A DNA stretch of 45,735 nucleotides, taken from assembly GCA_938039345.1 (NCBI GenBank), contig CALHVB010000060.1, forward strand, positions 1 through 45,735, given 5' to 3'. Both the position numbers and the translations under genes were made by a program. This DNA comes from an uncultured Sediminicola sp. GTDB lineage: Bacteria; Bacteroidota; Bacteroidia; Flavobacteriales; Flavobacteriaceae. The notes beneath the pieces are model-generated. The model did no database searches, was not told the origin of the DNA, and worked only from the letters and a program-made list of their open reading frames with translations. Shown here in pieces: positions 7,610-18,698 of this stretch. Each line of letters starts with the position of its first letter. Position 1 is the stretch's first letter.

Positions 7610-8893
7610 TTATCTTTTTTCTACCGCTACAAAAGGTCTTAGATTTTCCCCAACATATACTTGTCTTGGACGACCAATTGGTTCGTTTTTTAAACGCATT
7701 TCTCTCCATTGTGCTATCCAACCTGGTAAACGTCCTAAAGCAAACATTACCGTAAACATTTCTGTTGGTATACCTAATGCTCTGTATATAATACCTGAGT
7801 AAAAATCTACATTAGGATATAATTTTCTTTTTACAAAGTACTCATCGTTTAATGCTTCTTGCTCTAAACCTTTAGCAATTTCTAAAATAGGATCATCTAT
7901 TCCTAAATCGTTTAAAACTTCATCTGCAGCAACTTTTATAATTTTTGCTCTAGGATCAAAGTTTTTATATACTCTATGTCCAAAGCCCATAAGTCTAAAA
8001 GGATCACTCTTATCTTTTGCTTTAGCCATATATTTTTTAGTATCTCCACCATCAGCCTCAATAGCTTCTAACATTTCTAATACTGCTTGGTTAGCGCCTC
8101 CATGTAAAGGTCCCCATAAAGCAGAAATACCAGCAGATATCGAAGCAAATAAACCTGCATGAGAAGAACCTACTATACGTACAGTAGATGTAGAACAGTT
8201 TTGCTCATGGTCTGCATGTAAAATTAGTAACTTATCTAATGCATCTATAACTATTTTATTTTTCTTATATTCTTGGTTAGGTTTTTTAAACATCATTTTA
8301 TGAATGTTTTCTACATAACCTAAACTATCATCTCCATAATCTAATGGCAAGCCTTTTTTCTTACGCATAGCCCATGCAACCAATACCGGAAACTTAGCTA
8401 ATAGAGTAACGATAGCATCGTACATTTCTTTTTCGGAAGATACATCTACGCTTTCTGGATTAAAAGCTACTAATGCACTAGTTAAAGATGATAAAACTCC
8501 CATTGGGTGGGCAGATTTTGGAAAACCATCCAAAATTTTCTTCATCTCCTCATCTACATGAGATTCTGATTTTATATCATGATGAAACTTATCTAATTGC
8601 TCTTTGTTAGGTAACTCTCCAAATATTAAAAGATAAGCAACTTCTAAAAAATCTGCTTTCTCCGCTAGCTCTTCAATGGAATATCCTCTATAGCTTAATA
8701 TTCCCTTTTCTCCATCTAAGAAAGTAATAGCGCTTTCGCATGACCCTGTATTTTTATACCCAGGATCAATGGTAATCATACCCGATGCTCCTCTTAATGT
8801 TTTTATATTAATAGCAAGCTCATTTTCTGAACCTTCAATAACTGGAAATTCGTATTTATCTCCTTTGTATTCTAAAGTTGCTTTATCTGACAT
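7610..8893 (-). CDS. gltA: Citrate synthase
   Basis: A 427-residue enzyme condensing oxaloacetate and acetyl-CoA to citrate, the entry step of the TCA cycle. The length and the long N-terminal domain match the type II (hexameric, GltA-like) form. The catalytic triad is visible: His264 in GPLHGGANQ, His306 in FGHRVYK and Asp363 in NVDFYSG. The gene has its own promoter-like boxes upstream and its own terminator downstream, so it appears monocistronic. The assignment is secure. Confidence 0.97.
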   Translation of the reverse strand: MSDKATLEYKGDKYEFPVIEGSENELAINIKTLRGASGMITIDPGYKNTGSCESAITFLDGEKGILSYRGYSIEELAEKADFLEVAYLLIFGELPNKEQLDKFHHDIKSESHVDEEMKKILDGFPKSAHPMGVLSSLTSALVAFNPESVDVSSEKEMYDAIVTLLAKFPVLVAWAMRKKKGLPLDYGDDSLGYVENIHKMMFKKPNQEYKKNKIVIDALDKLLILHADHEQNCSTSTVRIVGSSHAGLFASISAGISALWGPLHGGANQAVLEMLEAIEADGGDTKKYMAKAKDKSDPFRLMGFGHRVYKNFDPRAKIIKVAADEVLNDLGIDDPILEIAKGLEQEALNDEYFVKRKLYPNVDFYSGIIYRALGIPTEMFTVMFALGRLPGWIAQWREMRLKNEPIGRPRQVYVGENLRPFVAVEKR

Positions 8894-8923
8894 TTGAATG
8901 TTTTACTAATTTTAATCGAACTG

Positions 8924-8954
8924 TAAATTTAAGAAAAACACACAACCTTAACAA
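8924..8954 (-). promoter_or_regulatory. Promoter of gltA
   Basis: On the minus strand TTG (8952-8954), a 20-base spacer and TAAATTTA (8924-8931) match TTG-N20-TAnnTTTG with one mismatch in the last base of the -7 box. The ATG of gltA is 30 bases further on. Confidence 0.6.
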
Positions 8955-8985
8955 TCCTTTGTAAACCATTTAAGTCATTATTAAC

Positions 8986-9011
8986 AAAACTATTGATATA
9001 TAGTTTTTTTT
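8986..9011 (-). terminator. Possible AT-rich terminator of the glycogen synthase gene
   Basis: AAAACTAT (8986-8993) pairs with ATAGTTTT (9000-9007), but the minus-strand T-run is only the TTTT of the stem itself. It lies about 30 bases after the stop codon. The stem is AT-rich and weak. The ten-T run is on the plus strand, where no gene precedes it. Confidence 0.3.
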
Positions 9012-9041
9012 TGTGAGTTCTTAATTATAACTCGATAAAAA

Positions 9042-10583
9042 TTACATATTTATCGAATATAGATCAACATAATATTGATCAACTGATTTTTTCCATGTAA
9101 ATTTTACCTTTTTAGCATTGGACTTTATTTTTTTCCAAGTATTTTTATCTGTAGAAAAAGTTTTTAAAGCCAAATCTACAGCTTCTTCCATATTTTTAAT
9201 TTTATCATCGTAGGTATCGCCATTGAAACTAAAACCCGATTTTAAATTTACTACTGTATCTTTTAATCCTCCTGTATGATGTACTAAACAAGGGTGTCCG
9301 TTTCTCATGGCTAACATTTGACTTATACCACAAGGCTCAAATAAACTTGGCATAAAATATAAATCTGTTTCTAGATAAATTGAATCTATTACGTCTTCTG
9401 ATTGTCCGTTTATAAATATAAAATTATCGTTTTCATAACTTATCTCTCTAAACAATTCTTCATATTCAGGAATTCCTGTTCCTAAAAGTACATAAACTCC
9501 ATTAATACGCTTTAACTTTTTTAATATTGATTTAAGAACATCGGGAGACCTTTTAAAGAAATAAAATTTCTGCTCTGTTAAACGTGCTACGCTAGAAAAA
9601 ATAAAACTTGGAGGCTCTTTCATAAATTTTATTACTTTTTCTCCTGTATGTGCTAAAAAATCGGCTTTATATTTTTTAGATTCTTCTTGTAACCATTGAA
9701 AAATAGCCGTAATAATATTAGTATATAGATTGTTTTTATCCGCAATTCTTATATTACTATAATTGCATCCGTTAAGAATACCTATTAAGCGACCTTCACT
9801 ATTTGCTTTTAATAAGTCTTTTTCTAAACCCTCTCCGCCTATAAATTCTGGAGGAGTACTCGGCAACAAAATATCTTCCTTGTAAGATGGTGATACTGTA
9901 TGGACCATATCTGCTAATCTAATCCCTACAGACATTAAATTAATACAATCTTGATATCTATAATCTTTTAATTTATCTATATCTAATTCGATATTTGGAA
10001 ACCAATTTTTTACAGACGAATAATTATTTTCAAAAGGTCGTATGCCTTGTATTGCTAAGTTATGAATACTATATACAAATCTAATTTCTTTTAATACGGT
10101 ATATTCTGGATGATACTCTCGTAAAAACAACAATAAACTAGTATGCCAATCGTGCATATGAACGATATCTAATTTACCAAAATCTCCATTTTTTATAGCT
10201 TCCGCAATAGCTGCACAAAAAATAAAATATTTTATAGCATCGGTATAAAAAGGTTCTTCTGGATCATTATGATACATATGCGCTATATCACCTGCTTCTA
10301 TTTCTGGATGATGTATTACATAATGATGTATATTTTTTATTTCTTTTTTAGGAGCAACCTCATATAACTCTGCTATATAATCTATTCCTCGTAACCGAAA
10401 ATTTATATGCGCTTTAAAAGTTCCATTTATATGCAACCTAGAATAAGCTGGGACTACTACATGTACTTTATCTCCACGTTCAGATATTTGCCTAGGAACG
10501 TCTCTAACAACATCGCCCATTCCACCTGCTTTACACTTAGGAATGGCGTCATTCTCAGCAGCAACAAAAAGAAAATTATTCAT
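9042..10583 (-). CDS. glgA: Glycogen/starch synthase, GT5 family
   Basis: A 513-residue glycosyltransferase with the GT-B double Rossmann layout. The N-terminal domain opens with FLFVAAENDAIPKCKAGGMGD, whose KAGGMGD (18-24) corresponds to the KxGGLGD ADP-glucose motif. HMHDWHTSLL is the second hallmark. The C-terminal half has FEPCGISQMLAMRNG (from residue 415) and TGGLKDTV (437-444), diagnostic of GT5 synthases. It would extend alpha-1,4-glucan chains. No glgB, glgC or glgP is in the window, and the gene lies alone between eno and gltA, each separated by a terminator or promoter. The changed first motif (GGMGD) leaves the exact sugar donor or acceptor open. Confidence 0.78.
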   Translation of the reverse strand: MNNFLFVAAENDAIPKCKAGGMGDVVRDVPRQISERGDKVHVVVPAYSRLHINGTFKAHINFRLRGIDYIAELYEVAPKKEIKNIHHYVIHHPEIEAGDIAHMYHNDPEEPFYTDAIKYFIFCAAIAEAIKNGDFGKLDIVHMHDWHTSLLLFLREYHPEYTVLKEIRFVYSIHNLAIQGIRPFENNYSSVKNWFPNIELDIDKLKDYRYQDCINLMSVGIRLADMVHTVSPSYKEDILLPSTPPEFIGGEGLEKDLLKANSEGRLIGILNGCNYSNIRIADKNNLYTNIITAIFQWLQEESKKYKADFLAHTGEKVIKFMKEPPSFIFSSVARLTEQKFYFFKRSPDVLKSILKKLKRINGVYVLLGTGIPEYEELFREISYENDNFIFINGQSEDVIDSIYLETDLYFMPSLFEPCGISQMLAMRNGHPCLVHHTGGLKDTVVNLKSGFSFNGDTYDDKIKNMEEAVDLALKTFSTDKNTWKKIKSNAKKVKFTWKKSVDQYYVDLYSINM

Positions 10584-10680
10584 TAAATTTCTATAGATAT
10601 TTTATGTTAATACTTTTAACGTTAAAAAGATAATTAATTAATTCTTAAATACTATTAATTATATGATAAGAAATTGTACA

Positions 10681-10712
10681 AAAAAAGCCTTTCTAAATTT
10701 AGAAAGGCTTTT
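10681..10712 (-). terminator. Intrinsic terminator of eno
   Basis: Bases 10683-10712 form a perfect 30-base palindrome with GCCTTTCTA arms. On the minus strand it ends in six T (10681-10686). It lies 24 bases past the enolase stop codon and separates eno from the GT5 gene. Confidence 0.85.
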
Positions 10713-10735
10713 ACATAACGAATAAAATACTCGTA

Positions 10736-12043
<1,308 letters not shown>

Positions 12044-12066
12044 TTAATATTGTTAATTTTACGCCG

Positions 12067-12074
12067 CAAATATA
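12067..12074 (-). promoter_or_regulatory. -7 element before eno
   Basis: On the minus strand this reads TATATTTG, a full match to TAnnTTTG, ending 39 bases before the eno ATG. No TTG is present at the expected -33 distance, so promoter activity is plausible but not secure. Confidence 0.45.
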
Positions 12075-12151
12075 CAAAACCGCACCTATAACTATAGGCT
12101 TTACAGTAAGCTATTCGCTATATAATAACCTTAATTTAAAGCTATAACGTT

Positions 12152-13264
12152 TTAGTTAGAATTTGTTTTAATTAAATCGAAAAATTGGTCAAACAAATAT
12201 GTTGCGTCATTTGGACCTGGACCCGCTTCTGGGTGGTATTGAACAGAAAATACATTTTTATCTTTCATTCTAATTCCTGCCACAGTCTGATCATTTAAAT
12301 GCTCATGTGTAATTTCTACACCAGCATGCGCTTCTGTCTCTTCTCTACTAATAGCAAAACCATGATTCTGAGATGTTATTTCACCTTTTCCTGTTAAGAA
12401 ATTTTTCACTGGGTGGTTAATACCTCTATGCCCATTGTGCATTTTGTATGTAGAAATACCATTTGCTAATGCAATTACTTGGTGACCTAAACATATTCCA
12501 AACAAAGGCTTATCGCTTGCTATAATTTCTTTAGCCGTTGCAATAGCTTCATTCAATGGTTCTGGATCACCAGGTCCATTAGAAATAAAGTAACCATCAG
12601 GATTCCATTCTTTTAACTCCTCAAAACTAGTATTATAAGGAAATACTTTAATATATGCTCCTCTTTTTGCTAAGTTTCTTAAAATGTTCTTTTTAATTCC
12701 TATATCTAAGGCAGAAATTTTAAACGTTGCATTTTCATCTCCATAAAAATATGGTTCTTTAGTAGATACTTTAGAAGCTAGTTCTAAACCATTCATACTA
12801 GGTACTTTTGCTAATTGCTCTTTTAGACTACCTATGTTATCAACGTCTGTAGAGACAACAGCATTCATAGCTCCATTATCTCTAATATAACTAACTAATG
12901 CTCTTGTATCTACATCGGATATTGCAAAAAGCTTATTGTCATCTAAAAAGGATGGTAAGCTAGAATCTGCATTATCTCTAGAATACTCATAACTAAAGTT
13001 CTTACATATTAAACCTGCTATTTTAACAGAATCTGATTCATTTTCATCACTATTAGTTCCATAGTTACCAATATGTGCATTTGTAGTTACCATTAACTGA
13101 CCAAAGTAAGATGGATCAGTAAAAATTTCTTGATAACCAGTCATACCAGTATTAAAACAAACCTCTCCAAAGGCTGTTCCTTCTTTATCCCCTACAGATT
13201 TACCATAAAAAATAGTGCCATCTGCTAATAAAATTAATGCTTTCTTTTTAGTTTGATACTTCAT
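12152..13264 (-). CDS. carA: Carbamoyl phosphate synthase small subunit
   Basis: A 370-residue glutamine amidotransferase subunit that supplies ammonia to CarB for carbamoyl phosphate, feeding pyrimidine and arginine synthesis. The N-terminal CPSase domain (about 1-150) carries GEVCFNTGMTGYQEIFTDPSY. The class I glutaminase domain carries FISNGPGDP, the nucleophile elbow GICLGHQ with Cys258, and YHPEAGPGP with His344 and Glu346. carB is not in the window. The gene follows rplQ after a terminator, and 123 bases separate it from eno. The assignment is secure. Confidence 0.97.
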   Translation of the reverse strand: MKYQTKKKALILLADGTIFYGKSVGDKEGTAFGEVCFNTGMTGYQEIFTDPSYFGQLMVTTNAHIGNYGTNSDENESDSVKIAGLICKNFSYEYSRDNADSSLPSFLDDNKLFAISDVDTRALVSYIRDNGAMNAVVSTDVDNIGSLKEQLAKVPSMNGLELASKVSTKEPYFYGDENATFKISALDIGIKKNILRNLAKRGAYIKVFPYNTSFEELKEWNPDGYFISNGPGDPEPLNEAIATAKEIIASDKPLFGICLGHQVIALANGISTYKMHNGHRGINHPVKNFLTGKGEITSQNHGFAISREETEAHAGVEITHEHLNDQTVAGIRMKDKNVFSVQYHPEAGPGPNDATYLFDQFFDLIKTNSN

Positions 13265-13300
13265 TTAATTATTGAAAAAAATTATTTGATTGATTAACAT

Positions 13301-13334
13301 AAAAAAAAGGATAGACTACTAAGCCTATCCTTTT
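13301..13334 (-). terminator. Terminator at the end of the ribosomal cluster
   Basis: A perfect 10-bp stem (AAAAGGATAG at 13305-13314 with CTATCCTTTT at 13325-13334) has a 10-base loop. On the minus strand it is followed by eight T. It lies 29 bases after the rplQ stop and closes the long ribosomal-protein transcription unit. Confidence 0.88.
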
Positions 13335-13363
13335 GTGAATATTAAAAAAATAATACCATTTTT

Positions 13364-13864
13364 TTATTCTTCTGAATCATCAGTTTTAGTTTCAGTCTCA
13401 ACAGCAGGAGCGGCAGCTTTCTTACTTCTACTTCTTCTTGTTGATTTCTTAGCTTTTTCTTTTGATTTGCCTACGCTGTAAATTTCATTGTAATCTACAA
13501 GCTCTATTAAAGCCATATCAGCGTTATCTCCAAGACGATTACCTAATTTGATAATTCTTGTATATCCTCCAGGTCTTTCACCTATTTTCTCAGCAACACC
13601 ACCAAATAACTCAGTAACAGCATATTTATCTCTAAGACTTTTAAAAACAATACGTCTATTGTGCGTACCTTTTTCTGTTGTCTGGTTGTTTTCGGTTTTA
13701 GCTTTAGTAATTAATGGCTCAATAAACTGTTTTAAAGCTTTTGCTTTAGCTACAGTTGTATTAATTCTTTTGTGTTCTATTAAAGAACATGCCATATTAG
13801 CTAACATAGCTTTTCTATGCGCTGTTTTTCTTCCTAAATGATTAACCTTTTTTCCGTGTCTCAT
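13364..13864 (-). CDS. rplQ: 50S ribosomal protein L17
   Basis: A 166-residue large-subunit protein lining the exit-tunnel side of the 50S particle. The core [20 protein letters not shown] and [21 protein letters not shown] is typical. After residue 120 there is a Lys/Arg/Ser-rich then Ala/Glu/Asp-rich tail of about 45 residues, a low-complexity extension seen in Bacteroidota L17. It is the last gene of the alpha operon, just after rpoA. Confidence 0.97.
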   Translation of the reverse strand: MRHGKKVNHLGRKTAHRKAMLANMACSLIEHKRINTTVAKAKALKQFIEPLITKAKTENNQTTEKGTHNRRIVFKSLRDKYAVTELFGGVAEKIGERPGGYTRIIKLGNRLGDNADMALIELVDYNEIYSVGKSKEKAKKSTRRSRSKKAAAPAVETETKTDDSEE

Positions 13865-13924
13865 TTTTTCTAATTTATCATCTTGCTACCAAATCCATTT
13901 AATAGGAGAGCAAAATATGATTAT

Positions 13925-14917
13925 TTAATCCTTATCTAATTTATATTTCGATAAATCCATTCCAAAACTTAGTCCTTTATTAATCACTAACTCTTCTAAC
14001 TCAGTTAACGATTTCTTACCAAAGTTTCTAAACTTCATTAAATCATTTTTATTAAAAGAGACTAAATCTCCTAATGTATCTACCTCTGCTGCTTTTAAAC
14101 AATTTAAAGCTCTTACAGATAAATCCATATCTACCAACTTCGTTTTTAATAACTGACGCATATGTAACGATTCCTCATCATATGTTTCAGTCTGTGCTAT
14201 TTCATCTGCTTCCAACGTAATACGCTCATCAGAGAATAACATAAAATGGTGAATAAGAACCTTAGCTGCTTCTGTTAAAGCATCTTTAGGTGCTATAGAA
14301 CCATCAGAAACAATTTCGAAAATTAATTTTTCGTAATCTGTTTTTTGCTCTACACGATAGTTTTCTATACTATATTTTACATTTTTAATAGGTGTAAATA
14401 TAGAATCTATTGCTATGCTACCTAATGGAACACCCGATTTTTTATTTTCTTCAGCTGGTACGTACCCACGACCTTTCTCAATAATGATTTCCATATTGAT
14501 ACTAACTTTAGGATCCATATTACAAATAACTAAATCTGGATTAAGTACCTGATATCCTGAAATAAATTTCTGAAAATCTCCAGCTGTTAATTGTTGCTTA
14601 CCACTTACAGAAATAGATACTGCTTCAGTCTCTACATCTTCTATTTGACGCTTAAAACGAACTTGTTTTAAGTTCAGAATAATCTCTGTAACGTCTTCTA
14701 CAACACCAGGGATAACTGAAAATTCGTGCTCAACTTTATCTATTCTTATTGATGTAATAGCAAAACCTTCTAATGAAGAAAGTAATACTCTTCTTAGCGC
14801 GTTTCCAACAGTTAATCCATAACCAGGTTCTAAAGGGCGGAATTCAAACTTCCCTTCAAAATCGGTAGAATCAATCATTATAACTTTATCGGGCTTTTGA
14901 AAATTTAATAATGCCAT
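13925..14917 (-). CDS. rpoA: RNA polymerase alpha subunit
   Basis: A 330-residue subunit that dimerises to nucleate RNA polymerase assembly. The N-terminal domain (about 1-235) has [20 protein letters not shown] and [19 protein letters not shown]. The C-terminal domain (about 255-320), which contacts UP elements and activators, has [19 protein letters not shown] and [15 protein letters not shown]. It lies between rpsD (17 bases away) and rplQ, the usual alpha-operon order. Confidence 0.98.
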   Translation of the reverse strand: MALLNFQKPDKVIMIDSTDFEGKFEFRPLEPGYGLTVGNALRRVLLSSLEGFAITSIRIDKVEHEFSVIPGVVEDVTEIILNLKQVRFKRQIEDVETEAVSISVSGKQQLTAGDFQKFISGYQVLNPDLVICNMDPKVSINMEIIIEKGRGYVPAEENKKSGVPLGSIAIDSIFTPIKNVKYSIENYRVEQKTDYEKLIFEIVSDGSIAPKDALTEAAKVLIHHFMLFSDERITLEADEIAQTETYDEESLHMRQLLKTKLVDMDLSVRALNCLKAAEVDTLGDLVSFNKNDLMKFRNFGKKSLTELEELVINKGLSFGMDLSKYKLDKD

Positions 14918-14934
14918 AATTAGATCAGTGTTGT

Positions 14935-15540
14935 TTATTTAGAGTATAACTCGACGATTAATTGTTCTTTTATATTTTCTGGAATCTGAATTCTCTCAGG
15001 AGTAGTAACAAAAGTACCCTCTTTCTTTTCAGTGTTCCATGTAATCCACTCGTATACACTACTATTTGCTGCCAAAGAGTCTTGTATAGTTTGTAATGAT
15101 TTAGATTTTTCTCTAACTCCAATAACATCTCCAGGCTTAACTGAGTAAGATGGTACGTTTAACAACTCACCATTTACAGTTATGTGTCTGTGCGATACTA
15201 ATTGTCTTGCTCCACTTCTTGAAGTAGATATACCCATTCTGTAAACAACATTATCTAAACGTGATTCACATAACTGAAGTAAAACTTCACCTGTTACACC
15301 TTTACTTCTGTTTGCTTTAGAGAATAAGTTTCTGAATTGCTTTTCTAAAATACCATAAGTATATTTAGCTTTTTGCTTCTCCATTAATTGGATTGCATAT
15401 TCAGATTTTTTTCCACGGCGTCTGTTGTTACCGTGTTGTCCTGGAGGATAATTTCTTTTTTCAAAAGCTTTATCGTCTCCGAATATTGCTTCGCCAAATT
15501 TACGAGCAATTTTAGTTTTTGGTCCTGTATATCTTGCCAT
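14935..15540 (-). CDS. rpsD: 30S ribosomal protein S4
   Basis: A 201-residue primary 16S rRNA binder. It begins [17 protein letters not shown] and contains the S4 RNA-binding domain (about 93-155: [28 protein letters not shown]). The N-terminal zinc Cys cluster of some S4 proteins is absent. The 107-base gap before this gene is larger than most in the cluster and holds a stable hairpin that could serve autoregulation, as S4 does in other bacteria. Confidence 0.97.
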   Translation of the reverse strand: MARYTGPKTKIARKFGEAIFGDDKAFEKRNYPPGQHGNNRRRGKKSEYAIQLMEKQKAKYTYGILEKQFRNLFSKANRSKGVTGEVLLQLCESRLDNVVYRMGISTSRSGARQLVSHRHITVNGELLNVPSYSVKPGDVIGVREKSKSLQTIQDSLAANSSVYEWITWNTEKKEGTFVTTPERIQIPENIKEQLIVELYSK

Positions 15541-15610
15541 CTTCTTTAAATTTAGAAATGTGATTATGAATTAAGGCTTATCCTTCGATAATCGTAACTA
15601 CATTTCCTAG

Positions 15611-15633
15611 AAATAGCCCTAATAGGGCTATTT
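15611..15633 (-). promoter_or_regulatory. Hairpin in the rpsK-rpsD gap
   Basis: AAATAGCCCT (15611-15620) pairs perfectly with AGGGCTATTT (15624-15633) across a three-base loop. On the minus strand there is no clean T-run after it, so it is not a convincing terminator. It lies about 70 bases before the S4 start codon and is a candidate S4 leader element or mRNA processing site. Confidence 0.45.
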
Positions 15634-15647
15634 TGATTATATATTAA

Positions 15648-16040
15648 TTAAACTCTTCTTCTTTTAGGAGGTCTACATACATTGTGTGGTAATGGAGTAA
15701 CAGCAATAATTTCTGTAACTTCTATACCTGCATTATGTACTGAACGAATTGCAGATTCTCTACCATTACCTGGTCCTTTAACGTAAACTTTTACTTTTCT
15801 AAGACCAGCTTCATGAGCAACTTTTGCACAATCTTCAGCCGCAACTTGCGCTGCATATGGAGTATTCTTTTTAGAACCTCTGAATCCCATCTTACCTGCT
15901 GATGACCATGAGATTACATCTCCTTTTTTGTTTGTTAAAGATATAATAATGTTGTTAAAAGAAGCAGTAACGTGTGCTTCACCAACAGATTCTACTATAA
16001 CTTTACGCTTTTTAGTCGTTTTTGTATTTGACTTTGCCAT
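15648..16040 (-). CDS. rpsK: 30S ribosomal protein S11
   Basis: A 130-residue platform protein next to the 3' end of 16S rRNA and the mRNA exit. Typical segments are [40 protein letters not shown] and the C-terminal [21 protein letters not shown] end (here VTPLPHN and PKRRRV). It lies between rpsM and rpsD, 109 bases after rpsM. Confidence 0.98.
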   Translation of the reverse strand: MAKSNTKTTKKRKVIVESVGEAHVTASFNNIIISLTNKKGDVISWSSAGKMGFRGSKKNTPYAAQVAAEDCAKVAHEAGLRKVKVYVKGPGNGRESAIRSVHNAGIEVTEIIAVTPLPHNVCRPPKRRRV

Positions 16041-16149
16041 AATTTTCTAGTGTTTAGTATTAGTTGATAGTCGCTAGAATCCTAAACCATTATAATTTCA
16101 AACAGATTCCTTCCAACGTCTAAAGACTAAAGACTATAATTTCTAATTA

Positions 16150-16524
16150 TTACTTAGTTGCTTTTTTCTTGTTAGCAACTGTCTTTCTTTTACCTTTTCT
16201 TGTTCTAGAGTTGTTCTTAGTTCTTTGACCTCTCAATGGAAGCCCAGACCTATGACGTATACCTCTGTAACATCCAATATCCATTAAACGTTTAAGGTTC
16301 AACTGAATCTCAGATCGAAGTTCACCTTCTATGGTTAATGAAGAAACTGCCTCACGAATTCGGCTAATTTCATCATCATTCCAATCTGATACTTTAGTAT
16401 CTTCACTAACTTCAGCTTTAGCTAAAATCTCTTTAGCTTTACTATTTCCGATACCGAAAATGTAAGTAAGAGCTATAACTCCTCTTTTTTGTTTTGGTAT
16501 ATCTACACCTGCAATTCTTGCCAT
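16150..16524 (-). CDS. rpsM: 30S ribosomal protein S13
   Basis: A 124-residue small-subunit head protein touching the P-site tRNA and bridge B1. It shows [20 protein letters not shown], the helix-hairpin segment [14 protein letters not shown] and [19 protein letters not shown] followed by a basic tail. It starts two bases after the rpmJ stop codon. Confidence 0.98.
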   Translation of the reverse strand: MARIAGVDIPKQKRGVIALTYIFGIGNSKAKEILAKAEVSEDTKVSDWNDDEISRIREAVSSLTIEGELRSEIQLNLKRLMDIGCYRGIRHRSGLPLRGQRTKNNSRTRKGKRKTVANKKKATK

Positions 16525-16526
16525 AA

Positions 16527-16643
16527 TTACCCTTGTCTTTGTTTAAATCTAGGATTCTTTTTATTAATTACGTACAATCTGCCTTTTCTACGTACAATCT
16601 TGCACTCGGCACTCCTCTTTTTTATTGATGCTCTAACTTTCAT
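16527..16643 (-). CDS. rpmJ: 50S ribosomal protein L36, zinc-free form
   Basis: I translated this 38-residue frame by hand from the gap between infA and rpsM. It begins [20 protein letters not shown] and ends NPRFKQRQG. The C2CH zinc ligands of classical L36 are gone: only Cys14 remains. This is the C-minus type, independent of zinc. The position between infA and rpsM is the normal one for rpmJ. Confidence 0.95.
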   Translation of the reverse strand: MKVRASIKKRSAECKIVRRKGRLYVINKKNPRFKQRQG

Positions 16644-16652
16644 CCTATTAGC

Positions 16653-16868
16653 TTAATATCTATATGTAATTCTTGCTTTTGTTAAATCATAGGGACTCAT
16701 TTCTAACTTAACTTTATCCCCTGGTAATAACTTTATATAATGCATACGCATTTTTCCTGAAATATGTGCTGTAACTACATGTCCGTTTTCTAATTCTACG
16801 CGGAACATTGCGTTAGACAATGCTTCAATGATGCTTCCATCTTGTTCTATTGCTGCTTGTTTAGCCAT
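16653..16868 (-). CDS. infA: Translation initiation factor IF-1
   Basis: A 71-residue OB-fold protein (S1-like domain) that occupies the 30S A site during initiation. Key segments are [39 protein letters not shown] and [12 protein letters not shown]. It lies three bases after secY and nine before rpmJ, so it is certainly in the same transcript. The adk and map genes found here in some other phyla are absent. Confidence 0.98.
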   Translation of the reverse strand: MAKQAAIEQDGSIIEALSNAMFRVELENGHVVTAHISGKMRMHYIKLLPGDKVKLEMSPYDLTKARITYRY

Positions 16869-16871
16869 ACT

Positions 16872-18209
16872 TTATGCTACTTTTCTATTTTTACCAGTTT
16901 TCATTAGTCCATCATAATGCCTATTAAGCAAATATGAATTAACCTGTTGTACCGTATCTATTGCCACACCTACCATAATTAAAAGCGATGTTCCTCCGTA
17001 AAATAAAGCCCATCCAGGCTGAATTCCTAAAAGTTTTACTGCTATCGCCGGTAAAACAGCGAGCAAAGCTAAGAATATAGATCCAGGTAACGTAATTAAT
17101 GACATAATTTTATCAAGAAAATCTCCAGTTTCTTTTCCAGGTCTAACTCCAGGTATAAAACCACCACTTCTTTTTAGGTCATCTGCCATCTTATTTGTTG
17201 GAACTGTAATCGCTGTATAAAAATATGTAAATATAATAATTAACAGTCCAAACAGTATATTATAAGCCCATCCAAACATATCGCTAAAATTAACTTGCAT
17301 CCACTGTCCAACAGAAGAATCATCATCAAACAGACGTCCAATTGCTGCAGGAGCAAACATAATAGCTTGAGCAAATATAATTGGCATTACACCAGATGCA
17401 TTTAACTTTAATGGTATATATTGCCTAGAACCTTTTTCATATTCTCCAGATGCTGTTCTTCTAGCATACTGTACTGGTATCTGACGTGTTGCCATCACCA
17501 ATAAAACACTTGCTAAGATAACTAAGAACCATATGATAACTTCTACGAGTATAAACATAAGACCTCCGTTATTATTAGTTGTTCTTGATATAAATTCTTG
17601 TACAAAAGATTGTTGTAATGTTGCTATAATACCAATCATTATTAACAATGATATACCATTACCGATTCCTTTATCCGTAATTTTTTCTCCTAACCACATT
17701 GCAAAAACAGTACCTGTAACTAATATTATAACTGCAGGTATCATAAAATCTAAACCTTTACCTAAAACAAAAGCTGAATCTGGAACTCCTAATGCACTTA
17801 GTCCAAATAAATAAGCAGGAGCTTGTACAATACAGATTGCAATAGTTAACCATCTTGTTATTTGATTAATAGTTTTTCTACCACTCTCGCCTTCTTTTTG
17901 TAATTTTTGAAGGTAAGGAATAGCTATCCCCATTAATTGTACTACAATAGATGCTGATATATATGGCATAATACCTAAAGCAAAAACAGATGCCTTAGCA
18001 AATGCACCACCAGTAAAAGCGTTAAGAACTCCTAAAATACCTTGACCTGTGTTTGATGTCAACTCCGCTAGTTGTTGTGTATCTATTCCAGGAAGCGTAA
18101 TTTGGGCACCAAAACGATAAACCAAAAGTAAACCTAGTGTAACTAAAATTTTACCTTTAAGTTCCTCTATTTTCCAAATATTTGCTAACGTATTAAAAAA
18201 ATTCTTCAT
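16872..18209 (-). CDS. secY: Protein translocase subunit SecY
   Basis: A 445-residue inner-membrane channel of the Sec translocon with ten TM segments. Visible are the N-terminal amphipathic part (FFNTLANIWKIEELK), the plug region after TLPGIDTQQLAEL, IMPYISASIVVQLM, and the cytoplasmic loops with QYARR and the GGFIPGVRPGKET motif that contacts SecA and the ribosome. It follows rplO by 23 bases, as in most spc operons. Confidence 0.97.
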   Translation of the reverse strand: MKNFFNTLANIWKIEELKGKILVTLGLLLVYRFGAQITLPGIDTQQLAELTSNTGQGILGVLNAFTGGAFAKASVFALGIMPYISASIVVQLMGIAIPYLQKLQKEGESGRKTINQITRWLTIAICIVQAPAYLFGLSALGVPDSAFVLGKGLDFMIPAVIILVTGTVFAMWLGEKITDKGIGNGISLLIMIGIIATLQQSFVQEFISRTTNNNGGLMFILVEVIIWFLVILASVLLVMATRQIPVQYARRTASGEYEKGSRQYIPLKLNASGVMPIIFAQAIMFAPAAIGRLFDDDSSVGQWMQVNFSDMFGWAYNILFGLLIIIFTYFYTAITVPTNKMADDLKRSGGFIPGVRPGKETGDFLDKIMSLITLPGSIFLALLAVLPAIAVKLLGIQPGWALFYGGTSLLIMVGVAIDTVQQVNSYLLNRHYDGLMKTGKNRKVA

Positions 18210-18232
18210 AGTAGTGCTACCTATATATTATA

Positions 18233-18685
18233 TTATAAACTTATTACTTCACCGCCTGCTGCCTCAATTGCAGCTTTAGCTGTAGCTGTAAATTTATGTG
18301 CTGAAACTTTAAGAGATGCTTTTAATTCACCACCACCTAAAATTTTAACTAATTCGTTTTTCCTTGCTAATCTATTTTCTATAATTACATCTATAGTAAC
18401 AGCATCTTTAACAACACCATTATCTACTAAACCTTGTAATTTATCTAGATTAATTCCTTGGTATTCTTTTCTATTAATATTTGTGAAACCAAATTTAGGA
18501 ACACGTCTTTGAAGTGGCATTTGACCACCTTCAAAACCAATTTTCTTAGAATAACCTGATCTAGACTTAGCACCTTTATGACCTCTAGCAGCAGTACCAC
18601 CTTTCCCAGAAGCTTGACCTCTACCTAATCTTTTTCCTTCTCTGTGAACAGAGCCTTCTGCTGGTTTTAAATTACTTAAATTCAT
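18233..18685 (-). CDS. rplO: 50S ribosomal protein L15
   Basis: A 150-residue late-assembly 50S protein. The N-terminus MNLSNLKPAEGSVHREGKR is followed by the Gly/Arg/Lys-rich LGRGQASGKGGTAARGHKG, which threads through 23S rRNA, and by GFEGGQMPLQRRVPKFGF. It lies 13 bases from the rpmD stop and leads into secY. Confidence 0.98.
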   Translation of the reverse strand: MNLSNLKPAEGSVHREGKRLGRGQASGKGGTAARGHKGAKSRSGYSKKIGFEGGQMPLQRRVPKFGFTNINRKEYQGINLDKLQGLVDNGVVKDAVTIDVIIENRLARKNELVKILGGGELKASLKVSAHKFTATAKAAIEAAGGEVISL

Positions 18686-18698
18686 CTTAAAATATATA

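Noticed and set aside
12085..12098. CCTATAACTATAGG palindrome between carA and eno, considered as a carA terminator
   Set aside because: The stem is six AT-rich pairs with a two-base loop and no T-run directly after it, so it cannot be called a terminator. It lies just upstream of the eno -7 box and could be chance.
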